This document shows, one piece after another, positions 1-6,332 of a DNA stretch of 16,025 bases; position 1 is the first letter of the stretch; each line of letters starts with the position of its first letter. The notes beneath the pieces are model-generated. The model had not been told where the DNA came from. It did no database searches and was given only the letters and a program-made list of their open reading frames with translations. Position numbers and translations under genes: made by a program. Source of the DNA: Syncephalastrum monosporum B8922 (lineage: Eukaryota; Mucoromycota; Mucoromycetes; Mucorales; Syncephalastraceae); contig JNEN01000827.1 in NCBI GenBank assembly GCA_000697355.1, positions 1-16,025 of the forward strand, in the 5' to 3' direction.

Positions 1-6
1 TTCACA

Positions 7-317
7 TTGTAAGTTGTTAAAACTTACGAATGTGCTGGGAATTTTTAAAGGGATAAGTTCCCTTTAAACTCTTATAAAAAAATATCGACTACCAATAATA
101 AAATGAAAATTTTATTTACTTGCAACAGGAGATATTTTACATGTGAATAAGAAATATTTTGTTATTTCATAAATAACTATATTTCTAAAATAATTATTAT
201 TTGCAAAATAATGATTATTTTCTTTTTTTATATTAGTTACAAATAAAAGATATTTATAAGTAATTAAGATAAATATTAGTAATATGTTAATATGATTATT
301 AATTCTAAACGTTGCTC
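7..317 (+). repeat. LTR of retroelement family B, left copy
   Basis: This stretch aligns along its whole length with 1852-2726 once a 545-bp insert is removed from the right copy. Both begin TTGTAAGTTG and both end TTCTAAACGTTGCTC, and they share many blocks between. The TG at 8-9 is a plausible LTR 5' edge. The two copies have the same orientation but differ at many positions and by small indels, so the pair is old. No clear target-site duplication or primer-binding site was found next to either copy. The intervening 1.5 kb is far too short for a complete element. Confidence 0.7.
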
Positions 318-604
318 AACAGCATACGAGTTTTTACGCTGAAAGAATACCATGTCGACTGACCGCTTTTTCGCCATTCCGGGCAAGACCAAGCGATTTT
401 ACGCTAAACGACTCTGTATGCTTAATCTCCTTAAGTGAGGTCCTCAACAACACTCGACACCACCCTCACAACTTATGGATCGGCTCACGGCACCTTATAC
501 GAGTATACCACGCGTTACAGAATTGACAGAGTGGACTTCTGCGGAGAGAAAGGTACGTAAACGTTTTATAATCAAATATTATACCTACAGTACATTGGCC
601 ATCA
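318..604 (+). other. Degenerate retroelement interior upstream of the integrase
   Basis: No intact gene is present. The + frame opening at 475 reads a stretch (TELTEW...ERKVRKR) that resembles the region preceding the integrase zinc-binding domain of Ty3-type Pol proteins. The recognisable integrase then continues in a different frame from 605, and its own frame is closed by a stop at 569-571. The two histidines of the HHCC domain are therefore lost to an indel. No gag, protease, reverse transcriptase or RNase H sequence is seen, so most of the element is deleted. The integrase-fragment reading is an inference from a short match. Confidence 0.35.
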
Positions 605-1594
605 ATGCAAGCAGACGCGGTAGAAATCATCAAGCAATGCCACGAGTGCCAGAAATTTAACATTGTCAAAAAGGGTTACCATCCGATACGCCCCATCAGC
701 GCATACCTACCATGTGATCACTGGGCTATAGGTCTAGCAGGACCCTTCAAAACGACATTTACGGGTAATAATTATTTATTAGTATTAATCGATGTATGCA
801 CACGATTTTGTATTCTCAGACCAATCTCGGACAAGCAATCAGATACGATTGTCAAAACGCTAGTACAAACATTTTGTGATTTTGGACTCCCAAGATATCT
901 ACAGAGCGACAACGGAACAGAGTTTGTCAATTCACTTGCAAAGAAGTTAGCCGAAGCAACGGGCTTTGAGCACAGACTAGTCACACCATATCACCCGCGT
1001 GCGAATGGAGTAGCGGAGCGATGGGTGCAATCTGCAGTCAGAACGCTGAAGAAGTGTATCAGAGGTGCCGTTAAGGATTGGGACATTTTTGTACCAGCGG
1101 TGCAACTGTCGTTAAATGCCAAGGTGTCAAAGAGACACGAAACAGCGCCATATACGCTCATGTTTGCACAAAAACTTAACGGATTTGAGGACTATAGCAG
1201 TCATAGGGGAATGAAGCCATTAAGCCAAAAAGATTTGGAACAAAGAATTAAGAATATGGAAGAAGTAGTATTCCCTGCGATTAGCGAAAGGACTCAAGCT
1301 CTTTTGAATGCACAGAAGCAGAATTTTGACAAAAAGCACCACATCATTGATATACCTGTGGACAGTCAAGTAATGATTAAATTACAGCAACACGGTAAAT
1401 TAGATCCTATCTATGAAGGACCTTATACTGTAACACGCAAGACAAAAGGTGGATCTTACTCTCTTTAAGATGAAAAGGGTGACACGCTACCTAGAGACTA
1501 CCCACCTTCTGCATTAAAATTAATTTCTCAAGATGAGATTATACCCAAGGATGAACTGTATGAAGTGGATAGTGTGGTAGATGTGACCACTTAG
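605..1594 (+). pseudogene. Ty3/Gypsy-type integrase remnant
   Basis: The protein matches the retroviral-type integrase core that inserts LTR-retrotransposon cDNA. Visible motifs are the second half of the HHCC zinc finger (CHEC, residues 13-16), GPF at about 47-49, SDNGTEF at about 100-106, HPRANGVAERW at about 130-140 (the DDE glutamate), and a C-terminal GPY motif typical of Ty3-type integrases. Two lesions are seen. The first DDE aspartate, expected just before LAGPF, is Gly (GGT at 731-733). A TAA at 1466-1468 interrupts a frame that continues with family-like sequence to TAG at 1592-1594. The last codons overlap the start of the following LTR at 1573. The histidine half of the zinc finger is missing upstream. 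The gene is almost certainly non-functional. Confidence 0.85.
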
Positions 1595-1851
1595 TCATTG
1601 ATACGGTTGCTCTCAATCTATACTGCCTAATAATAATACCGAGATTGTATGCCAAGAAAGAAATAAATATTATTACCGAGACAAGCACGTCTAACACGAT
1701 AATGATTACCCGCAAAGATGACAAAGAAGAGCCGTATAAGGAATACCGGCATTTCTATTATGAGAAACGTTCTAAACCTATTAATATTAATACCAACATA
1801 TATAAGTATAACTACAAATATAACCAACTATATAAAAACATTATTATCTCT
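1573..1851 (+). repeat. Truncated 3' LTR of retroelement family A
   Basis: Starting at TGTGGTAGATGTGACCAC, about 100 bases match the reverse complement of the solo LTR at 2144-2683, including TCTCAATCTATACTG and TAATAATAATACCGAGA. The match fades after about 1700, and the sequence meets the family-B LTR at 1852, so this LTR is truncated or badly decayed. It lies directly after the integrase frame, where a 3' LTR belongs. This assigns the integrase to family A rather than to the outer LTR pair. The 1700-1851 part is AT-rich with no other recognisable content. Confidence 0.6.
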
Positions 1852-2726
1852 TTGTAAGTTGCAAAAAACTTACGAAGTGCTGTTTCCAAAGATAAGTTCT
1901 TTGGTTTTTTTGTTACTTTTTAAACAAAAAGTAATGTGAAAGAAATATGGACTACCAATCGTTAAAATTTTAACTTTATAAGTTGCAACAGGAAATATTT
2001 CAAATGTAGATAAAGAAATATACAGTTATATCAAGTATAACCTTATTTCTAAAATAATTGTTAATTACAAAGTAATTATTATTTTTCTTTTATATATTAT
2101 TTACAAAAACTATTATTAATCAGATAATCAGGATAAAGATTAGTGAGATATAGGTAGGAAGATAGAAAGAGAAAATAAAAGGTAACAGAAGAAGTCTGTG
2201 AGAATGTGTGTAGGTTGTTTATAAGGTAGTTGAACTTGTGTTCTGAACTAATGCTACTTGGGTTCTATCTTCTACCCTTTATATACACTTCTTGGATATT
2301 ATATTCAGATGCCGTTATCCGATGTTCAGTCTTGTACGAACCAATCGGTTATTAAGTGCGTAATGCGGGTATTTCTGGATTGAGCCAGGCCATGGTCCTT
2401 TTACCATGTCTCATAATGAGCACCAATGTTATTGACGTGTCAGATCATATCGTCATTGCCAAGCCAGTGAGACCTACTAATTCAGGTACTCAGCTCAGGT
2501 GCTAATATTATGACAGGTCCCGACATCACTTAGTGTGGGCACTAAGCTAATAGCGGATATCTCAGGCATTCTTGTCTCGGCAATACTTTGTCACTTTGTT
2601 CTGGACAATATGTCTCGGTATTATTATTAGACAGTATAGATTGAGAGTAACCGTTCTAAGACTAAGTGGTGACATTTACCACAATTAGTAATAAAATAAG
2701 TTTCTAACTATTTCTAAACGTTGCTC
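1852..2726 (+). repeat. LTR of family B, right copy, interrupted by a solo LTR
   Basis: It is homologous to 7-317 from TTGTAAGTTG to TTCTAAACGTTGCTC. The extra length is explained by the insert at 2144-2683 plus one copy of its duplicated target ATTAG. Without the insert it is about 330 bp, close to the 311 bp of the left copy. Its right edge at about 2726 lies inside the 3' end of the AT-rich minus-strand gene that follows. Confidence 0.7.
2144..2683 (-). mobile_element. Solo LTR (family A) nested in the family-B LTR
   Basis: The 540-bp insert begins TGAGATATAGG and ends TTTACCACA, the TG...CA ends of an LTR. It is flanked on both sides by ATTAG (2139-2143 and 2684-2688), a 5-bp target-site duplication, and the other family-B LTR has a single uninterrupted ATTAG at this point. 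Read on the minus strand it starts TGTGGTAAATGTCACCAC and matches the 3' LTR behind the integrase. A TATA-like box (TATATAAAGGG on the minus strand, near 2277-2287) fits an LTR promoter. No internal sequence is present, so it is a solo LTR left by LTR-LTR recombination. Confidence 0.8.
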
Positions 2727-2950
2727 TTTTGATATTGTTTTTTTCTTTTTGTATTTTTCAAAATTTTTCTTTCACTTTCACTAGTATCATCAACACACCA
2801 ATTATCATATTTTAATATTTTTCCATATTCTAAATTATTTTTCATAGTTTTATTTATATTTACCATATTTTTCATAAATGCTTTGGACTTATAGTTAGTT
2901 TTCATAGGTTTCATAGACTTTTTGCATAAAGGAAGCATATTTGATTTCAT
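2714..2950 (-). CDS. AT-rich small gene, left paralog, 3' end truncated by LTR
   Basis: The product is not recognised. The ATG at 2950 was chosen because the protein then begins MKS, as does the paralog at 15752, and because homology between the two loci continues into the upstream DNA. The product is about 78 residues, rich in Lys, Met and Asn. A conserved C-terminal part (EYGKILKYDNW, then ERKILKNTKRKKQY) matches the right paralog, while the N-terminal half is divergent. No signal peptide or membrane segment is seen from this start. The last codons before TAG at 2714-2716 lie inside the LTR that ends near 2726, so the native C-terminus is lost. The basic C-terminus could bind nucleic acid, but that is speculation. 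Confidence 0.5.
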   Translation of the reverse strand: MKSNMLPLCKKSMKPMKTNYKSKAFMKNMVNINKTMKNNLEYGKILKYDNWCVDDTSESERKILKNTKRKKQYQKSNV

Positions 2951-3043
2951 TGTATAATAATAATAATTATCAAAAATATAAAAATAATAAAAAAATATAA
3001 AATTAAATAACTTTTTAATAAAAATAAAAATCAATTTTTTTAT

Positions 3044-3147
3044 CTAAAGTATGCATGTAAATTAGTTTGTGTAACAATATGCAGGAGATAGTTATTTTCA
3101 AACTTTTATAAGAATTGAATTGATTCTTTGTCAGTTATCTTACCCTT
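3044..3147 (-). promoter_or_regulatory. Conserved upstream blocks of the left AT-rich gene
   Basis: Two blocks upstream of the ATG at 2950 are nearly identical to blocks upstream of the right paralog. One covers 3045-3088, including TAAAGTATGCATGTAAATTAG and, after it, TTGTGTAAC and ATGCAGGAG. The other is an 18-bp identical stretch at 3130-3147 (GTCAGTTATCTTACCCTT). They lie about 95-200 bp from the start codon and are better conserved than the N-terminal coding halves. That suggests promoter elements or very uneven divergence after duplication. Confidence 0.45.
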
Positions 3148-3300
3148 CTACCAAAAGTCACATAGCGTTTAAAGGACCACTAGACATACTATATATCTTT
3201 TCAATAACTTGATGTTTTAATAATTGGTGATAGCATATTTTATTTTAAACGTGTTTACTTGGCCTGAGAAGTAATTTCCGTTTTGTCATAAGACAGCTTG

Positions 3301-3382
3301 GACAACTTGGCCGAGTGGTTAAGGCGTGAGACTAGAAATCTCATGGGCTCTGCCCGCGCAGGTTCAAATCCTGCAGTTGTCG
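3301..3382 (+). tRNA. tRNA-Ser(AGA)
   Basis: A complete class II tRNA without intron. The acceptor GACAACT (3301-3307) pairs fully with AGTTGTC (3375-3381), and the discriminator base is G. The anticodon stem TGAGA/TCTCA encloses loop CTAGAAA with anticodon AGA at 3334-3336. The long variable arm GGGC-TCT-GCCC (3345-3355) is typical of serine tRNAs. The T stem is GCAGG/CCTGC. The A box TGGCCGAGTGG (3308-3318) and B box GGTTCAAATCC (3361-3371) are intact. A TTTT run at 3383-3386 directly follows and fits a Pol III terminator. Confidence 0.95.
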
Positions 3383-3402
3383 TTTTGGCTTGCAATTGTC
3401 CC

Positions 3403-3486
3403 GCGGATGCTTGTGTCGGAATCCTTTTGGCTGTTAAGTACAAGGCCAGGTGGATATAGGGATCAAAAGAGTAGAGGGTGGATAAG
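3403..3486 (+). repeat. SINE-like 84-bp repeat, copy 1
   Basis: About 84 bp starting 20 bp downstream of the tRNA-Ser gene match 3714-3795 in the same orientation at roughly 90 percent by eye. Shared cores include CCTTTTGGCTGTTAAG, ACAAGGCCAGGTGGATAT and ATCAAAAGAGTAGAGGGTGG. A shorter diverged relative follows a tRNA 3' fragment at 15185-15228. Two of the three copies follow tRNA-like sequence, which suggests the 3' body of a tRNA-derived SINE. No poly-A tail or target-site duplication was identified. Confidence 0.55.
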
Positions 3487-3540
3487 GTCCTTTTTTATTT
3501 TCTCAAATCTTGAGGGTATTTATATTGGTGGGTTCGGATG

Positions 3541-4153
3541 AAATGTGAAATGGGAAAGGTGTCGGTTGCGAAGTGTAAAAGGAAGGTAAGTTACACGGAC
3601 GCGCTTGGATGTAGGGAATGGTAATTCTGTTAATTATATGTCGTTAAGGGAATAAAAATGGAAGGCTTCTTGAAGAAACCAAAATCCGCAACGTCGTGAT
3701 ACCGTTCATCCAGAACGGATCTTGTCGTAATCCTTTTGGCTGTTAAGCACAAGGCCAGGTGGATATGGAGATCAAAAGAGTAGAGGGTGGATAAGATGAT
3801 GATTTATTGTTTCTTCCTTCTCGCATATTTATATCTTTTTCTATTTCTTGGCAATTGCCTGCGAGAAGGGGATAATTATAATTATGGATAGTGGGCTATG
3901 ACGATATGCGTCATAGCCAAGAGGTCGGAGCGGCAAGAGGGAACTTCGGTGGCCTGTCCACAAAAGGATGTACACTTCTTTGACAGGATCCTAAATGCGG
4001 ATGCGCTGCCGTGCGTAACATTTGACGTCATTTGGGATAAAAGGTGAAGGGAGTTAAACTCCCGACAATCTTATGCCGAAACACTTGATCGACAAAAGTA
4101 TACGATATACTCCCAAAGGAGGTTATCCGATTTCGTTTGAAACAAAGCCGCAT
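3541..4153. other. Intergenic DNA with the second SINE-like repeat
   Basis: Apart from the repeat copy at 3714-3795, I see no coding region, RNA gene or clear signal. The segment includes a TGACGTCA palindrome near 4023-4030 and a short palindrome GTATACGATATAC near 4097-4109. Neither has a supported role. Confidence 0.4.
3714..3795 (+). repeat. SINE-like 84-bp repeat, copy 2
   Basis: A near-identical direct repeat of 3403-3486, running from ACGGATCTTGTCG to GAGGGTGGATAAG. No tRNA-like head precedes it, so it is a 5'-truncated copy or an independent module. The two copies lie 311 bp apart. Confidence 0.6.
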
Positions 4154-4225
4154 TTCCCCCACCGGGAATTGAACCCGGGCCGTCGGTGTGAGAGACCGAA
4201 ATCCTAGCCACTAGACCATAGAGGA
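4154..4225 (-). tRNA. tRNA-Glu(CTC)
   Basis: Read on the minus strand this is a standard 72-nt tRNA. The acceptor TCCTCTA pairs with TGGGGGA (two G-U pairs), and the discriminator base is A. The anticodon stem TCGGT/ACCGA encloses loop CTCTCAC with anticodon CTC at 4190-4192. The T stem CCGGG/CCCGG has loop TTCAATT, and the A-box region reads TGGTCTAGTGGCTAGG. No intron is seen. Downstream on the minus strand only short T runs (TTTGTTTC) are present, so the terminator is weak. Confidence 0.93.
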
Positions 4226-4582
4226 CATCTGATATCTGACGCTGAGCGTTAATTCCTTTCAGGCCTCGCGTAAGTGACTTATTTTGTGCCTCTTAAACCT
4301 TTCTCCGGGCTGATTAGCCAATCACATTACGTTTCTTTCTGTCACACCAACAATTATATGCCCATCCAATCAAATCATACTTTCCTTTTTCGTCCACTTC
4401 TATGTCACACCATCCTTTCATTCCTCTATCTAAGTAGTCTCCATTGTTCTCTCTCCTTCCTGTCATTTTTCCTTCCTTAATGTTCCTTCCTTTATTCCGC
4501 TCTATGTTCAACTTTCACTTATCATGTCACATCATCATCTAAGTCATCTTCCAGTGCTATATAAATTTTCCCGCACTATCTA
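4226..4582. other. Pyrimidine-rich flank left of the Helitron-like element
   Basis: No gene is seen. The stretch is C/T-rich on the + strand, with repeated TTCCTT-type motifs. A TATA-like CTATATAAATTTT lies at about 4557-4569. The short open frames here are low complexity. The segment ends with CTATCTATCTATATATAATAA, which grades into the left end of the element. Confidence 0.4.
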
Positions 4583-4588
4583 TCTATA

Positions 4589-4628
4589 TATAATAATCTT
4601 AACATTCCGTACATCCGTAATTACATAA
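4589..4628 (+). repeat. 40-bp end repeat, left copy
   Basis: TATAATAAT (4589-4597), twelve variable bases, then TACATCCGTAATTACATAA (4610-4628). The same 9-bp and 19-bp blocks with the same 12-bp spacing occur at 15099-15138, in direct orientation and outside the right end of the element. Confidence 0.8.
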
Positions 4629-5088
4629 GCAGCATTTTGAAATACCGACAGCACTTAAGGGCCTCAATTCGGGTCCAAACATTTTTTGGGCAGGCAATTT
4701 TGGGTGTATGGGAGGGTGGCAGGTGGGTAGAGAGTCCGCAGGTGGGAGGGAAATTTTTTGGGCAGGCAATTTTGGCTGTATGGAAGGCTTCTTGGACCAC
4801 ATACAGTACATATGGTCCGCAAAGGGTGGCAGCATTTTTTGGGGAGGCGATTTCAGGCGTACGGAGGGCCTCAAGGTGGGTGTGCACAGTGGTTTGGGTG
4901 GTCAGCCAATTTTTTAGCTGTGACGCGCGCGTTTGGCAGGCTGGGTTCACTTTTTCCTTCCTTTTCCTTTTTCTTTCCTTTTTCACCGCTCCCACGCACA
5001 CCGTACGTGACAACACCCCGTCACTGTTAAGCTTATGGACACCATCTCGGCTAATGTCAGTCTCATTGGCAACAGATGAGCTCGCCAT
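4621..5088 (-). other. Open frame through the left inverted arm, coding doubtful
   Basis: An ATG at 5088 opens a frame of about 155 codons, homologous to the frame in the right arm at 13846-14574. The shared start reads MASSSVA, followed by a Lys/Arg-rich patch (KRKRKEK). The downstream part is translated tandem repeat (PEIA.PKN units). Other frames of the same DNA are also open and the repeat unit is often near a multiple of three, so openness alone is weak evidence for coding. Confidence 0.2.
4683..4915 (+). repeat. Tandem repeat block in the left arm (4 units)
   Basis: The core GGGCAGGCAATTTTGG, or variants of it, recurs near 4690, 4761, 4842 (GGGGAGGCGATTTCAGG) and 4902. Between cores are related stretches such as GGGAGGGTGGCAGGTGGG and GTCCGCAGGTGGGAGGG. 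The right arm carries eight units of the same repeat in reverse orientation. Confidence 0.75.
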
Positions 5089-5333
5089 CCGCACAATGTA
5101 AGCCACCTACAGAGTTTTTAACGTTGCACTCTTACTTATATAAAAGCTTTTTTCTTTAAAGGAAGGGGACGCTACTCTCACACTTATGGACTCCATCTTG
5201 GCCCATGTCAAGCTCAATGGCAACAGATGAGCTCGCCATCCGCACAATGTAAGCCACCCACGGAGGTTTTAACGCTGCACTCTTACTTATCTAAAAGCTT
5301 TCTTCTTTAAAGGAAGGAAACGTTACTCTTGCT
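5032..5333 (+). repeat. Two 151-bp direct repeats in the left arm
   Basis: CTTATGGAC at 5032 and CTTATGGACTCC at 5183 begin two near-identical units. Both contain AACAGATGAGCTCGCCATCC, CACAATGTAAGCCACC and TTCTTTAAAGGAAGG. Each carries a TATA-like box: TATATAAAAG at 5137-5146, and a weaker ATCTAAAAG in the second copy. The right arm has a matching duplicated unit of about 156 bp on the other strand. A promoter role is possible but not shown. Confidence 0.75.
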
Positions 5334-5581
5334 CCCCATGACTACACAACACACACCTCCAGACACCTTCTCTATGCAGTGCAGCAAAGCATAACTCGGA
5401 TTCTGTCATCTCATTGACTCAATGGAAGGATCCTTGACATCTGCGGCGCCCACAATGGTAATGGACTACAAAAAAAAATATCTTTATTTTTACTGTAACC
5501 TCTGATGGACTTTTTTTTTTTAGAAATCACTCAGCCCGAATGCTCCGCCTATATTCCCACTGCAGCAAAACATAGCTCGGC

Positions 5582-6332
5582 TCGCCTATATTATTTGCTG
5601 TGGCGCGCGCGCACCAAAGTACGTATACGGACAAAAAAATTTTTGGGCTTTGTTTTCCTCACGCTTTTCTTTTCCTTTACAGTTTTTTTATTCCTTCACG
5701 CACGCCTTCTCCACTCACGTCCGACGGTCCATTGCTGACATCTGCCTACCTCATCTCTGACATTGGTCATCATTGACGATTGCGACATTGACTACAGGTA
5801 CCACAAGCCCACACCAACTACCACTACTGAGGTTCCCTTTGCTAAAATAATTCTTTTCTACAGGCGTTCCCATACCTTCTGCGCTGCTTCCTTTGCCTTC
5901 GCTCCCACACACCGTCCCACACACCGTCTGACCTCTGCCCAACTATTACCATTCCAAGCATACACCGCCTGACTATCACCTTCGCCACCGTTGACTGCCA
6001 CCACACCTCCATCAACTCTCTGTCTTTAGCACCGTGCCGACTGACGGTCCGTCACCAAGGTAAGCGCAGGTAGGTGTTCGTCCCTCCTTCCCGTCGACAA
6101 CTGAGTTTGCTTTTATACCCTCCTTACAAATAAAACTACTGTATCGTCCTCTATATTCTTTACACTGTCTGACGTTGTCTTGCTACCCACCCGACTTGCT
6201 ATACACCGACTTCTGTAACACGAAGCGTTACTCTCTTTTATATACGTGTTCCTTTAATAAACATAACCACGTTTTTCTATAAAGTTCCTCTCTTTTTCGC
6301 TTTTTCACCCCAACTATCGTCTGTTTTTCGTT
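5582..6332 (+). other. Upstream region of the Rep-helicase gene
   Basis: No gene is recognised. The + strand is C- and T-rich, with repeated CACACACCGTC-type stretches near 5905-5930. Candidate core-promoter elements ahead of the start codon at 6333 are TTTATATACG (6238-6247) and TTCTATAAAG (6275-6284). The frame of the first exon is closed upstream by TAA at 6264-6266, which supports the ATG at 6333 as the start. Confidence 0.4.

Larger units (their letters stand above)
4672..5581 (+). repeat. Left arm of the long inverted repeat
   Basis: This arm matches the reverse complement of 13350-14540. The section 4905-5105 is about 95 percent identical by eye to its right-arm partner. Further inward, blocks around 5335-5465 and 5522-5581 also match. 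From the outside inward it contains a tandem 60-80-bp repeat block, a CT-rich stretch, two 151-bp direct repeats, and a unique inner part ending near GCAAAACATAGCTCGG. The arms enclose the Rep-helicase gene. Confidence 0.85.

Noticed and set aside
318..340. Primer-binding site right after the left LTR
   Set aside because: No convincing match to a tRNA 3' end was seen, and the enclosed integrase belongs to another LTR family.
1645..1939. AT-rich frames behind the integrase
   Set aside because: They lie within LTR sequences of two families and have low-complexity composition.
2951..3034. Upstream extension of the left AT-rich gene to an earlier ATG, adding a hydrophobic Phe/Ile/Tyr-rich stretch
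   Set aside because: The right paralog has no equivalent extension, and homology places the start at MKS (2950). The extension is a translation of A/T-rich leader.
3326..3541. Open frame of 71 codons on the + strand overlapping the tRNA-Ser gene
   Set aside because: It starts inside the tRNA and continues into the SINE-like repeat; its peptide is only a translation of non-coding RNA sequence.
4274..4511. Overlapping short frames on both strands left of the element
   Set aside because: They are low-complexity pyrimidine-rich DNA with no domain or conserved partner in the window.
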